From Ornithodoros turicata (Eukaryota > Arthropoda > Arachnida > Ixodida > Argasidae): 64,000 nt of DNA. The DNA is taken from NCBI RefSeq assembly GCF_037126465.1, contig NC_088206.1, forward strand, positions 74,341,687-74,405,686. Reading direction: 5' to 3'. The notes beneath the pieces were generated by a model. The model had not been told where the DNA came from. It did no database searches and saw only the letters and a list, made by a program, of their open reading frames with translations. The position numbers were made by a program, and so were the translations under genes. Each line of letters begins with the position of its first letter. The stretch's first letter is position 1. Positions 48,101 to 61,480 of this stretch are shown here, in pieces.

Positions 48101-51100
48101 GATCTAACTCACAGATCAGGAAGGCAAAATAAAAATGAATAGGTAAAACCCACCCCTCCTTCTCCCTGCTACTGATTAAGCAAAAACGGTTATGTAAATT
48201 GGTATTAGAAAACAACTTGGCATTATAACTTTCCCCACAAGTTGTAAGCTAGGAAATGTTATTGTATCGACATCATATTGAAAGATGTATCCTTTGAAAA
48301 CTTTACGGTTCTTAGTGCTTGAGGCAACACACGTCACACAGCGATCAACTTGAAGGAGCTCGTCGCGCTGTATTTCCAATAAGGCAAAGAGCGAATGTTT
48401 AGCCTTATTCCCATATGCCACGTTATCACTGTTTTGTAGAGAGGAAGAGAACTTTCATTCACTTCTTGTCCAGTTAAGGCACCCGTTCCATGAAAAATAT
48501 GGTTTGTGTAGATCATTCTTACATACGAACAGAGTGCAAAGATTGCACTAAACTTGAAGGATATTTAAGGAAGAACCTCCATTTACGCTATCCAACCATA
48601 CGAACACGAAAGTCTTCCCCAAATGACTGGTACACGTCGCCCTAGGATAACTTTTAGGTGGAGTTTCCTGACCCGAAAGAGTACTGAAGGACAGTGGTAG
48701 TTGTAAAGAGGAAGCTAGCCACCGAAGAATTGGTACGGTGACCTTCAAGGAGCTCGGAAAGCACTTTAATCACTACCATGTTTTTGAACCAATCGGTTCA
48801 TATGCTTATTAAAATGAACAATGTGAAGTAATTCTACCAACAAGTGCACAAATATCGCACAATTCCATTTTTTAAATCGCGCGCAACGGTGGCAATGCCC
48901 AGAACGAGTCATCATTTTGACATCAGGAAAGTGGAGCCGGTTTAGAGGAACGTCGTCCGCTATTTTTCACTCGGAACCCCGCCGAAGCAGAGGGAAAGGT
49001 TCCTTTTTGCTTTTTCTTTGCCATTGCCCTGCTAAGCCAAATGGCTGCTAAAGTGTGGTTTTCATTTCTTAACACGACACATATCGAAAACTGGTGAATT
49101 TGAGTGATTAAATAGTGATGTTACGAAGCAGCATTTTCCCTGGTTTTCCTCGTTTCTACCACATGAACCCATTCCATCCTAAAGTTGGCAATATGAAAAC
49201 ATAAATTTCGAGAACGGGGGATTCACGACCAGGAATATCGAGATCTCTTGACAGGGAGAAAGAAATGAAAAGCAAGCAGAAGTGCGGTTGCCACTTTTAT
49301 TACGACACCAATTACGTTTTTTCCTTTTCTCCTCATTTAACCCTGAAGAGCGAGTCCAGCGGGAATGCGCGCGGCGATATTAGTGTGTCTTTTTTTTCTA
49401 CCAAAAATATTGCGTAGAGAGAAAATTTTGCGCTAATCATCAAGTTAAGTTACCCGCTTGCACAACGCGTTTGGAATGGACAATTTTTTAGATGGCTTTC
49501 TGAGCTCCTTTCAGGTAATTTGGGCAAGTGTGCATGAATAATCACTTCCCATTTGTCTGCCGACATCAACCAACAGTTTAAAAAATGTTCAAATGAGGGA
49601 CTTTGCAGACCAAATCCATGGACATACGAAACGGAGCCACACATTTTGTGGGTTTCATATGACCTTTTAAGTGAAAATATTGCTACAAATGAAAGATGAT
49701 TCACCTTTTCAGCTCTGGATAATGGTATGCTCATGAAAGTTGCATTTTGCAGAAACTGCGACGCCATCAAATATTTCTATAAAAGAAAGTAAACATTGAG
49801 AGCAATAAACGACCCAAACAACATGATACCTCTCTCTGGGCAAGAAGGCGAGTGGCTTTTATGTTGCATTCCATCTGGATGACAGCAGCATGTGAATACT
49901 TTGAGTAATGTAAGCTACACTCCTTGAGCCGTTCAATCATTTCCTCTAAAGTGAGGAGGAACCGTCCTGCTGTTTTATACTCTGTAGCTTCTGTTCCATT
50001 GGGGAGAGAACGACTCTGCTGCTGTTGCAATACACCTGTCCTAGCTGTGCGTGGGAAAGAAGCATTGCGATGAAGCGCTCCGGTCGGAATTCCGGGATAC
50101 TGAAGGGCCACAGAAGCAGCAACTTGAGCTTCGTAGGTAGCAGCCAACCAGAGCCAATCAGGGACACCTTTCAATAGGTCTGCAGCCTCTGAGTATAGTA
50201 CAAGAGCTTCCAGTGGGAGACCTAGCTGGAGGGAGAGGTCGCCAACTTGCTTACGCAAGTGGCCTTGGCAGCGTTTCTTGAAGGTCCTGTTATGAACACA
50301 CTTCCTTCACGTTCACTGCATACAGCTCACAAAACAAAGATTCAATTGGCTTATAACAAACCACGATAACTTGTCTTGGAAACTATAATCACCAAGAACT
50401 GGAAACCCTACATACAGCCTCCAGAACCTTTGCTTCATTTTTCATCTATGGTGTTTCCTGAAAGAACGAAGCAAGTGCAGTGCCAAGGTCCACTACTGAC
50501 TTTGTTCCCAAAATAGTGGAAAAAAGAAAGTTGTGTTTTTCCAGGCACAAAGTCAGAGTTTAGGCTCTCACCAATGCTTCTGAAAGGGTGCAATTCAGAA
50601 AAGATGCACCAGGTGGGATCTCCAACAATTGAACCTCTGTATGCAATAAGGGGATAAGTCCATTTATCCCCTTTTTAGTATTTTTGCTGCAATGACATCT
50701 ACATACCAGTATGTACCTGCCAAAGAAAATTTAGGACCGTATTGCAATCTAATGGCCTGCTACAGGAGGGTAAGAAACGGGAAATGCATGTGTGTCAGTG
50801 GGACAGACAATCAGATCAGGCCTCTTTTCTCGGTTTTCCATTTTTCGACTTATCCCTTTATTGCGTACAGAGGTTCAATTCTTGGTGTGAGCATTGTTTG
50901 GTTCTTCACCACCTTGGGCTGTCGCATTCTGCATTAAAAAAAAGAAAAAACTTGCGCAGGTTAGCTTGCAACGCTTCTTCACAATGTTCACTTTTTAAAA
51001 TTTATTCCAGTGTTGGCATTTTTGTCTTCACTGACCACCACAAATAGTACTCCCCATACTTCAACGACCAGTGGTATTCATATTTTTCACTCAATTTGAA

Positions 51101-52679
51101 ATGAGACAACCACCACTTATGATTCTCCAATTCAAACTTGCGGACAACTCGTGTGTATTTCAATGGGGGCCAGTAATTCATGAACGTACGCAATGACACT
51201 GTTAGAGCCACATTAACTTATGCGTTAAATTTGCCTTAAATCACTTAGAATCACTGTTTATAGGAGGACCCTCCCTGTTGACTACAGAGCCAACAAAAAG
51301 GCGTCCATATTTTTTAAAATTAGATTCGAGACTCAAGGAACAAGAGATGTTTTGAAATATGAATGAGCCTCGTATATGGCCAAGCAAATTCCTGCCAATG
51401 CATGAAGTTTGAATTAATGGGATTGCAGGACCTGGATTCAGTATCGAGTCCAACAAAATCTCTGCTCTCAAAAGGGGCCTTGAGCAGTGGACACCTGTCC
51501 TGTTTCTCCAAGGAACGATCCAGACGGCGAGATTCTAGCACCCAGACCAGAGAAGCGGCAAAGTCCTCGACATCGTGTTCCAGCTTTTCACACTGTCCCA
51601 AACTGGGATACACCTACAATTGGGGGGACCTTCTGTAGGAAGTGCAGGTGCTTCAAAAACACAACCTACCAAGCACTGTGTACTGCGTAGTTTCCCTGTG
51701 AATGGCGAGTAGCCATTGGTCAGAGCTCCGTCCCCGCCTTGCAGAGGGGAAACAACCTGCCATTTTTATGAAACTTTGGGGATGAAATATTAGTTTTAAG
51801 CACGGATGTACCTTCATGTCCCATTTGCTGTGCTCAGGAGAACTGTCGTGGTCTTCTGTACAACTGCTAAAACATATAATCATAATCAATTCACCACAAG
51901 CATCCATAGAAGTTGTTCAACATAAATATATTATCTAGGGATTTATTCTGGTTAAAACATTACTCATTATACTGCTTTCTCTCTGTTGTTCCTTTGAGAA
52001 CAACCACCTCATGCATACTCGTCGTATGGGTCCTTCGTAAATTTTACATCTCAAGTAATGACAGATTTTTGTCTGTACAGAAATTGGAGTCTGTTATGCA
52101 CAAAGGAAATTCTTGTTGACGTAGAAATACGCAACATAATCCCTCAAGTGGCAAAAACCTAGAAAAGGTTACAAGACTATGGTAACCTGTCTGTCGGAGA
52201 AGATGGGGTATCCATCCCGAAGAGCAGGCATCGTGAATCAATGGCTGTCGGATATTGCTGTTGTAGGGACATATGCAGATGGCAGAGTTGTTCCATTCCA
52301 CTCTGGTCTTGGCACTTGCCTGAAATCATATGCGGTCGAAATCAAAGCATTCCACAGAAAATCTCCCTACCAACAGTGAGGAGGCCCAGTACTCGACGAT
52401 GTGCCTGAAAGTCTCCCCATTCGCTGGCATCCGTAGGATAGGATTTTACATAACGCAGCCACACGGTCCGACCACCCAGCTGGCTATGACGGGTGTGTCG
52501 CACCCGTGAAATACGTTCCAATACACGGCCAAATAGCTTGGAACCCGTATGGGGACCTAAAAGTAATACGCATGAGACTAACATCACAAGGAAAGCGCTG
52601 GGCGCTTACCAATTGCCTTCACCAGTACTAGAAGGCACTGGTGATCTTCAATCCTAGAATCGTAGTCTACAAAACTCAT
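39183..52679 (-). CDS. TRAPPC9: TRAPP II subunit TRAPPC9 (NIBP)
   Basis: TRAPPC9 (yeast Trs120) is a TRAPPII subunit that tethers Golgi vesicles and acts as GEF machinery for Rab11/Rab1. Exons, 5' to 3': 52679-52610, 52556-52371, 52319-52187, 51866-51812, 51613-51432, 50286-49830, 49776-49705, 45142-45020, 44375-44306, 44247-44154, 44097-43915, 43855-43642, 42542-42416, 42361-42157, 42045-41960, 41904-41803, 41751-41717, 41675-41517, 41467-41215, 40564-40483, 40426-40328, 40270-40146, 39389-39183. The start is MSFVDYDSRIEDHQCLLVLV. Conserved blocks: SEWGDFQAHRRVLGLLTVG, SLVWVLESRRLDR, DFVGLDTESR, CQGHLRKQVGDL, LYTEIGFHRKAAF, SPFIFSP with MDFDWVQGEVC, VFGVTSHCRL, LRYSGGPG, LVLDVLNGTEHE, and a C-terminal FFLTGAYKLDL. 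Phases fit except at the joins after 41517, 41215 and 43642, discussed under findings. Intron 7 is 4.6 kb with a LINE piece. Confidence 0.92.
45330..45680 (+). pseudogene. LINE reverse transcriptase 3' fragment
   Basis: The frame 45390-45665 reads EKLEHIQRESIYNDYH followed by LRLPKLQTRHRTHSLKFMYQ. This resembles the C-terminal 'thumb' of CR1/Jockey-type LINE polymerases (KLERVQRRA...L..RR...L..LY). It lies antisense in TRAPPC9 intron 7 and lacks the catalytic core. Confidence 0.5.
45700..49704. other. Rest of TRAPPC9 intron 7
   Basis: About 4 kb. ORFs up to 171 codons occur (46077-46592, plus strand) but I recognise no family, and no splice-linked partner is visible. No terminal repeats were found by eye. 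Confidence 0.4.
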
Positions 52680-52965
52680 TTTCAATTTAGGTGTAGTCTC
52701 AACATATTCTTCAGTTCAGGAAACAAGCGTTACTCCGCCCCTTGGTTTATTCCGGCTGATTTCAGGCTCGTGGAATTCACGCACATACACAAAAAGAAAC
52801 TGCACGGACGGCCGCCCAAATCAATGTTTTTGATTTTCCCTTCGGCGACGTGGACACATGTAATGATATGCTCACAGAAGACAAAATTTTACTGGAAACA
52901 TTATGTTACTGGGGTGGTGGGGGGAGAAACGGACTATCATCTCCCTCGAACGCCATGACATGGTG

Positions 52966-53040
52966 TTGGATGGATGGATGGATGGATAGCGGCCTTCCCT
53001 TTGCATCGGGCGGTAGCATGTAGCATCATGGGTAGCATAC
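52966..53040 (+). repeat. GGAT microsatellite plus dispersed motif
   Basis: (GGAT)n at about 52969-52986 runs into AGCGGCCTTCCCTTTGCATC and GGGCGGTAGC. The same arrangement occurs at 14785-14835, and a shorter form at 6385-6430. It lies 290 bp upstream of the TRAPPC9 start. Confidence 0.65.
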
Positions 53041-53925
53041 GGTGGATCGGTGGATGGATGGATCATGGGATTGATCGTGGTGCCGGTGGTGCCCCCTGGC
53101 AGGCCTAAACCCTAAACGTAGCTCGTAGCACCGTAGCACGTACACGTAGGTGACATCGAAGATTCCCTCGCACGACATATACTACGGGAAGCAGCAACAA
53201 ATACTGCGAGATCGAAAATCGCAAAGTGGATCGGAAACACAACAACAAACAGAACATAGGTCAACGGGAACGGTGGCGGAAATTGAAATTGGAATAAGCG
53301 AAGTGGAAAGAAACAGTTACTTTTGAAAAGTAACTTTAACAAACCTGCCACCATCCAAAATGGGAGGAGGGAGAGAACAGATAAAAAAGGGAAAGCCTCG
53401 CTAGCGTCACACGTCACCTAGGGCGACAAAAAAAGACAAGGCAAGGCAAAATAATGAAAAAATGACTAAGAAGCAAGCGAGCTGGTGAAGATGATGCATA
53501 ATTATGTGTTTGTGCCTGTCCCTTCGTGTTCCCTAGTCTCGGGGTTTTTACGTTTTTACATTATACAAGGCAAAAATAAACTACTCAACCGTCGTCTAAC
53601 GATTGGCCCGACGCTAGAGGTCACGTGAGTTTTTCCCAACAATAGCACTACACGCAGCTACACGCTCGTCCCACTACTTTCGTTTCGTGTGGTTCCCGGT
53701 TTCATGTTTCATGAGTGCACTTGACTGGTGTGTCGCTGTAGATGGTGTTTGGTGAGTTCCGCGGTGTTGTATGTTGGTGTCAATCCAGATGTTACTATAC
53801 CCGTGCATTCTATGGATGACACGCACACAAACTCTGTTGCCTTGCCACCCAAAGAGCTTCCTAGAAGAGTTACTTTCGATTTCCATGCATGCCCATGCAG
53901 TAGGTCGGAATCTCGTCGCTCATGC

Positions 53926-54868
53926 TAGGGCACTGCACGGGCCCGGGCTTACCCGAAAGCTCGAGCCCGGCTCGCGGGCCGGGTCGGGCTTTGCGTTTTT
54001 TATGCGGGCCGGGGCCGGGCTGGGGTTTCAGCCACCGTGGCCGTGCCGGGTATAGACCCTTTTCACTGACCTCATTCCGTCCGCCATACTTTTGTTTTCG
54101 CACGCGCTCGCACCACAGTTAAAGCTGGTAGCGTGCACGCGCCATGCACAAAAGTATATGGCTGCCACAAGCAGGGGGAAAGGCTATGCCGTCTGCGACA
54201 GTGACGTCAGATGAAAAGAGTCTATACGGGCTTGACAACGCGCCATGTACACGAACATATTTCACCTGACTGGATAGCTGAATTTTCGTGTCATTATTTT
54301 TTTTTCTCCATTGGTATGGGATATGGTATTCTCATCTGAGAATTATCAATGTGTTCTTATTTCGTGTAATGGATCTGGATTTCACACGTGAACTCAGACA
54401 CATTTGGGAACGATTGGTGTGGCGGGCGTGCTGAGCGTCCGGCACTATAGGGTCCATTAGGTTAGGTGTTCTGACATATATTTCGTTCGCCTGAGAGTCC
54501 GGCACGAGGGTTAGTTAGGCTAGGTGTTCAGACATATTCCGTTCGCGTGACAGTTCGATAGCAATAGAGCAGAGATGGTCTCTGTTGAACCGCAAGGTAC
54601 ATACATATCACCCATGTTGCCGCGCTATGCCTTCCCAAGCACCAAGCACAGAGCGGCTTGCCGGCAGAGAAACACAGCCAATCTGTTCGAGTGTACCTCC
54701 TCACTCTCCACTAATTATAGCTGCGTCCTTTTCCTCGCTGCGCTCTTTAGTAAATCTAAATACGCCTCCGTGCCTCGAGAACACATCGAACAGAGGTGGA
54801 CTGGGCCTGAGCAGGGAAACAGTTGGGTCCGGGTGCTGGCCTGAAAATTAGGCCCGTGCAGTGCTCTA
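53926..54868. mobile_element. hAT-like non-autonomous element
   Basis: A 943-bp element. The left end TAGGGCACTGCACGGGCC and complement of the right end TAGAGCACTGCACGGGCC are terminal repeats. It is flanked by GCTCATGC and GCTCATGT, a 7-of-8 match, as expected for hAT. The first 130 bp are very GC-rich with repeated GCCCGG motifs. No transposase ORF. Confidence 0.82.
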
Positions 54869-57749
54869 GCTCATGTACAGGATACTGCAACTGCACGCGG
54901 TGAAGAGCAAAAGTCTCCAGAACCCTGTATACTTGCTGTACAGTGGCATAAAAAATGGGGCATATTGAGTAGTCGTCCCGAAGGTAACTTACGCTGCAGG
55001 ACATACAGAAGGGAGAGTGCTTCCAACGTCACCGGGAAGTTCAAAGAAAGGTCACGCAATATAGACAAAAGAAAAAGAAACTGAGACATATGTTTTCGTC
55101 GTGTTTTGTTATGCATAAAACAGGAAACGTCTATAAATGTATACATGAAAGGTTTCAGACAATGCACACAGCTATTGTCCTTACCTTTTTTTACTTTCAC
55201 GTAAAGAAATATGGCGGTTTATGGCACAATTAACGTGGTATCTCCAAAAGGGTTGAAAATTGACTGGTTTGGTTCTTCATGCTTACAAGCAATAAATACC
55301 CCCTTTCTTGCAATATCTCCTGGGCATTGGGGCTTTGTCGCTTTTATCATGAAGATGTCTCCTTTTCACATTCAGCATTTCACCTTCTAGATTGGTTGCA
55401 CCGGCTCTCCAGAAAAAGGGAAAAGAGGGAAAAAGCATGGGCAAGAGTTTGATGTCAAGTGCAAGCCATGTATAATAGATGTCACAGATTTACACCTCTG
55501 GAGGCACTGGTCAGCCCTCGGACCTCACATCAACTGCATACAACCAACGCCTCCTCTATAAATGAATACCTGTCAGATGAGCCTCTTTCGCCGCTGCAGG
55601 GCCTCTCCCGTTGCCCTCTCGCTTCTACGTGTGCTCACCGCGCTTGGCGCTGACTGCCGTGTCCTTAGAACGCGCGAATTCGCCGCAGTTTGAATTGCGA
55701 TCTTCGTGATGATCACGTTAAGGAATTCTTCACAGGAATTCTTTTTTGCTCCACTTTGGCAGTTAAAAAAAATGAACATGCTGAATCCAGGGAATGGCCT
55801 ATGGTGAGGAAGAGAGAGCCGCTGCCGCTACAGGAGTGTTGTTTGTTGGTAACTTCTATGGTCGTGTTGGAGCTGTTTCAGAGGTTATAAACATGTTTAA
55901 TCTCATAATTAGTGTCGTGCACGTTGAACTTATTTCGTCAGCGATGATATCAGATATCAAAAGTCGTGAGTCAAAAGCGCAAAAGTCGTGAACAGTCGCA
56001 CCTGTCAGCATTTACACCTCTTCATAAATCATTGTAGCGGTAAGTGTCGAATGTCAATAGAGTAAGCATTTACTGTAAGCAATAACTGTGAAATGAAACC
56101 GGGGAACGATAGGTGACTGAAATTGTCATGCTGTGTAGAAAAGAATGGAGGAGGACACTATGTTGGAAAACACCGATATGCAAAAATCTATCTAGCCTGC
56201 TGTTCTCGTCACGGGTTTTTAACTATAGTCCCCCCCGCGAACAAATTTTCAAGAATTCGGGTAAAACCTGATATCTACCCGAAATCCTTGCGGTCCTTCA
56301 ACTTGTCCTTCTCGGTGAACCGTTGGAAAAGTGAATCATAATATCAGCAATGGGACCTATCTATTTGTCCTCAGTTTATGATCCCCTCCTGCAGGAGTGA
56401 AAGACAAGCTTTTGAAAATATAAAGATTATTGTTTCTTGTCCCACAGCTGTTTCATATACCTTTCGTTTCACCCGAAAACTGCCCGGTAACACGTCAAAC
56501 AGATATTATAGCGGCCGATTTCTCCGCCAATTCTCGTGTGTAAATAGCACCCGATTTTTCCCTCCCGAATTTGAAAAATCATAAAACGAAGAACCCTAAG
56601 TATATGTGATCAGAAGAAAGCAAATTTCTAGCAGGTCCCTGCTCGTCGAGATCAGAATTCGGCGTCAGCGCACACATAACAGAACCCTCAGTGGCAAAGG
56701 ATTAGTACACTTGGGGGCAAGATCTCTAAACGGAGACTTCCAAGAAGGGCCAATGTCCGGGTCTAGAGTCACTATCCGGGTCAAGTCCGAGGGACTCGGG
56801 AAATTTCCACTGAATAAGCAAGATATGATGGAAAGATGAGACGCAGAAAGTTTGAGAGGCGGATCCAAAATATGTAATTAGAGTATTGAGTAGAAAATAC
56901 CATAAAATGTATTTTAAATAGAGTACAAGTACACATAACAAAAATTATTGAGTAGAGTACCAAAATACTGCAAATTGTATTTGAAATACAGTATTTTAAT
57001 ACAACACTCCAAATACGTACAGGTCTGATTGGAAGTATGCGCGCGGCGCGTTCGGTTCCTCATGCGCAGAAGATTTTTCTAGCCATTGTTCGACTGGATC
57101 AACAACTCGTGCTGGTATTCGAAATGGTGCTTATGCGACCCAATGGGTACGTCGTTGTTATCTCGATTTTAGCGTACATCCCGGTGCTCGGGTCAAACCT
57201 GCTCTCAATCAAGTCATTCATTTCAGGGCCTAACAAATTAAACGATAAAGCTGTTCAATCATTGCGCAGTTTACACAAACGTAAAAGCACTAAAAGGAGC
57301 CGGGAGTGAGCAAAACAAGTACAGAGACCGGCGGTCCTGTCCCGAGTATAGTCACGGGGGAAACCGAGCCTTCGCCAGGGCTCGTTTCGTTCCATTGGTA
57401 AGCGCGCGATCTGACAGGCATTCATTTATAGAGGAGGCGTTGTTGTTGTTGTTGTTGCTTTTTTTCTTTTTTCTGGTAAAAAACTTATAATTTGAGGAAA
57501 CCCTCATAACATAAACATAAGCTTATATAATGTAGACACGCAATGACACAATGTAGTACAAAGAGGGAGAGATGTCTGTTTACTAGAAATTGCTTTAAAA
57601 GTGCTGACCTTTAGCAGTTTGACAAGTATGAAGGGCACGCCAACCTAGTTTCATAGAAAGAGGGGTCCCCGAGTGTGAGAAACAAGGAATGGAGAAAAGG
57701 ACCTGACTAGCCGGTGACTAAAGAAAAGTACACAAATAAATATAGATAT
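54869..57749. other. Gene-poor spacer
   Basis: Nothing certain is seen. The minus strand near 54870-55140 has open frames with a good donor (CTGCAGC/GTAAGTT near 54985) that could be an exon of an unknown gene. A (TTG)n run is at about 57438-57458. The rest is A/T-rich with short ORFs only. Confidence 0.4.
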
Positions 57750-59920
57750 AGCACTTATAAAATTACATCAGCTATGGTATAATGAACCAGGACTAAGATT
57801 CGGGCCATTTGGTGTTTGAATTGAGATATTAAGTAAGGCTCTCTATTCTTACGTTTTATGTTGGTGCGGAACCCCAATTCTAGCAATATAATTTTCAAAT
57901 CGATTAGGTTGATTGAAATGAATGGCGACAGGAGATTGGTGGGCATTTAGGATATCAAATTTATGTTCGTAAAATCTTTTTCTCGTTGTATTTTCCCGAT
58001 GTATTATGTATTGCAATTGCAGCAAAATATCAGAATATAACCATATTCTATTGGATGAATTACAGTCAAGTGAAACAAATTTTCAAATTCAAGTCACCTG
58101 CTATGGGCACTGGAGGACGGCGTCATAAATTTAGAGATCTGGCACAGTGTACCACCACAGGGATAGCAACTCAGCGAGTGCTTGGTAATGCATGATGACG
58201 TGAGGATGTTACACAAATGTTTAGATCTACGGAAAGCTACTGTTGGGAAAGACGGAAAAATTTCCATTAATTGCTCATCATCAGACATTGAGTTGGCGTC
58301 TAAGAATGGATTTGGTATTGACGAGTGATTTATGATATGTGGTGGATGAAATTACAGTACTTTGTCTTCTTTACGTTTCGGGGTAAATAAAGACTCTGTG
58401 TTCAGGCTGGAGGATTTGACAAATGAGTCATGTATGAGTTGAGATGGGTAATCTCTCTTTGAGAATGAGATACCATTTGCTGAGCATGTTTCACAAAATC
58501 TGTTTGATCTGGGCAGATTCGTTTCAGGCGCAAGAACAAGAAGAATACTCCTTTTCTGGTGATTAGGATGATAGCTTTCATAGTGGAGATATTGGTTCAT
58601 TGGTTTCTTGTACAGTTCATTGGTCAGCCTACCAGATTACACACTGGACACTGATATGTCAGGGCCTTGAATAGTTACAGGTAAATTTAATTTGCTGCAC
58701 AGAGAATTAAAGTGATCAAAAAATGACTGCAGAGGTGCCCCATCACTAGACCAGAGGACAAAAATGTTGTCGATGAACCTGAGATACATAAGTGGCTTAA
58801 GGGGGAGAGCATTAAAGGAGTACAGAGGGCCATCCAAAAAAATTTCAGGTTAAGACATCTGATGAAAGTGTGTGTGTCATTTTACCGAATAGCGCGAAAG
58901 GTTTTGATGAGTGCAATTTGTTTCCCAGAAAAAAAACTCACATAAACATAGCTCCGCGCCTTCACCCTTAACTCGCCACTCCAGCTATAACGAGAATGAG
59001 GAGGTATGATGGCACGTCACCGATGACGGCATAAGGAGACTCGTTCTGGTTTGGCGGTCAGTGGGGGTCAGCGCCTTGTCCCTTTGCCGCCGTAAACCTG
59101 TTTTGCCAGTTTTCCCAGAGAATTGGGGATAGAAGGAGCGGCCGAAGCATTACCAAGCAAGGAGAAGGGCTTTATCAGAACCCCGAACAGCTGAGTAGCA
59201 GACGACATTTCTCTAGGCCAATCAGCGAGCGTTCTCCTTATAGCGTCAGCGCGAGGTTCCAGGCAGATCACAGGCTGGTACTGCTCTTCACCACCGTTGC
59301 GCACGGTCGCTTTATGCTGCGTATTTTAAATTCAATTTCTGCGATAATTATGACTCTGTGGTGTAAATTACTTTGCATGGCTCATCTTACTGGCCTACTT
59401 AACAGTTTTATAGGAAGAAAACTGGGTGTTAAAAATGACTTCTGTGCTACTTTAAGGGCTGAGGTTTCAAAGAGACCCACAAATAAATTGTCATAATTAG
59501 GAGCCCATGGCAGCACCATATGAATTTGGACAAAGTGTTGATCGTTAAAGACAAAGTTATTAAACTGAGAACTAGCTCTAAAGGGGGAATGACATGGGAC
59601 GAATATCGGAAGGGTGAGTTTTAAGAAAGTATTCAACAGCAGAGAGACTTTCATCATGGGGAATGTGTGTAATGAAACAACATCTATTGTGGCCAGGAGA
59701 ATGTCAGCGTGGTCACTGAACTGGTTAATCTTGGGAAGAAAATTGTGGGTCTCCCAGGGTTATTGGGCATATGGACTTTCAAAAGATAAAAATTACTTGG
59801 TGTGACGTTCTTTGGGTGCAAGAATTTGGAAATATGGGGCAGAAGTTTACTTGTGACGAGTTGATCAATTTTCTTATTAATAAGAAGACGACCCTTATTA
59901 TAGGGCCCTTATTATTCAAT
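57750..59920 (-). pseudogene. Penelope-like element, RT plus GIY-YIG, degenerate
   Basis: Read on the minus strand in order: PSNFYLLKVHMPN near 59800-59770; FNNFVFNDQHFVQIH and NYDNLFVGLFETSALK around 59560-59450; then, after an unrelated stretch of about 500 bp (58860-59380), LMYLRFIDNIFVLWSSDG (RT catalytic box, consensus RYIDDIF) near 58790; HYESYHPNHQKRSI near 58570; and a broken GIY-YIG tail ending TTRKRFYEHKFDI with SPVAIHFN near 57950-57900. Order and motifs are those of Penelope-like retroelements. Frameshifts throughout make it inactive. Confidence 0.75.
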
Positions 59921-59921
59921 A

Positions 59922-60705
59922 TACAGGGTGTCCCAGAAAACGTGTCATTGAATTATAATAAATAAACTACGCCACCTAGAATCATGCGGTCAAATCCATT
60001 TGTTCTTATTAGATTTTTGCCACCTCCTGATGTGAGTGTCATGTATCGTAAGTTTAATTATGTGAATATTTGCGAACTGAACTAAGAAATTTGCCAAGTA
60101 GAGGTGACTTTTACCCCACCAATATGAAGAGCCTGTCTAATTTACTCAAATTAATGCTAATTGACAGTGATATAGCCGAACATCATGCTTTTCGGACCAT
60201 AATGCGCGAGGACTTTTTGAGCGCAATCGCTCTCAGTCCGACTAAGGGAGGTTCCAAACCCGGCCCACAGAGTGACAGTTCCTGAAATTGGGAAAGCGCC
60301 ATACCTGTGTCATCTCTTTCTGCGGTGGAGGTGTGGGCTGGGTTTCCAACCTCTTTTCGTCGGACTGACATGGATTGCGCTGAAAAATTTGTCGCGCGCT
60401 AGCTCTGTAGAGCATGATGTTCGGCTGTTTTTTCTGATAGGATAGCCCCTGAATATCCCTGTCAATTATCATTAATTTGAGTAAATTAGACAGGCTCTTC
60501 ACATTGGCGGGGTAAAAAAGTGACCTTTACTTGGCAAATTTCTGACTTCAGTTAGCAAAAATTTACATATTTAAACTTATGTTACACGACATTCACATCA
60601 AGAGGTGACAAAAACCTAGTAAAAACAAATGCTGTCAATCGCATGATTCTAGGTAGTGTAGTTTTATTATAATTCAATGTCATGTTTTCTGGGACACCCT
60701 GTATA
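59922..60705. mobile_element. Near-palindromic MITE, ~380-bp arms
   Basis: Ends are TATACAGGGTGTCCCAGAAA on the left and its near-complement on the right. Similarity continues through the arms: AGACAGGCTCTTCA near 60491 mirrors the complement near 60128, and the 'TGCCAAGTAGAGG' region mirrors 'CTTTACTTGGCA'. Flanking TATA is compatible with a TA target. Non-coding. Confidence 0.85.
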
Positions 60706-60719
60706 TGTAAATGAGTAGT

Positions 60720-61480
60720 CAACGTTTATCCACATACAGCTGGTACGAATTACTTAGATGTCATTATATATGCTGATGATACAACATTGCTTTTTTCTGG
60801 AAAATCTGTTACGGAAGTTGTAACAGTAGCAAATAATGCCCTTAAACAACTCAAAGAATGGTCTGAGTGTAATGCCCTTAGCCTTAAATAAGGCAAAAAC
60901 TAAGGTGTTGCTTTTTCGACCTAAAGGAAAACTCATAACTCAAGACGTTTCTGGTTATTATGATGATCATAAACTTGATCTAGTTTCTATCTTTAAAAGT
61001 TTAGGCGTAATGTCCTTGGAACATCTGCAGTGGGACAACAATGTATCTTATGTCGTTAAAAAACTTGCTGCTATAAATGGCGTTTTAGGCAGACATAGTT
61101 ATGATCTTCCAGGTAAAATTGAATTGCTGCTTTACAATTCTTTATTTTATTCACGGTACAATTATTGTTTCTTTGCGTGGGGAACAACAACGGCTGGAAA
61201 TATTCACGCGCTGTTTGTCCTGCAAAAAAGGGCTATGTCAACTGTCTCATACTGCGGAATTGTTTGAACAGTACAATATTATTCCGATACCGAAATTCTG
61301 CAACTATAAGCTTACCCTAACTTATTCGTAAGCGTCCTTGAAAATAAGACAACATTTCTAGAATTATGCCAGTTAATTAAGCCAACATCTATGTATTCTT
61401 TTCGACATAGGATTTGACGTGTCCCATATTGCGTCGAACTAAGTATGGCAAGCAGCCATTGACGTACATGTTACCATATC
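60720..61480 (+). pseudogene. Degenerate LINE (CR1-like) RT, 3' part
   Basis: The RT catalytic box appears as VIIYADDTTLLFSG near 60755-60795, followed by NALKQLKEW and, after a frame change at about 60880, NKAKTKVLLFRP, FKSLGVMSLEHLQWDNNVSY and LLLYNSLFYSRYNY. The order fits the 3' half of a CR1/L2-like polymerase. Several stops and shifts make it dead. It starts right beside the palindromic MITE, which may have inserted in it. Confidence 0.7.
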
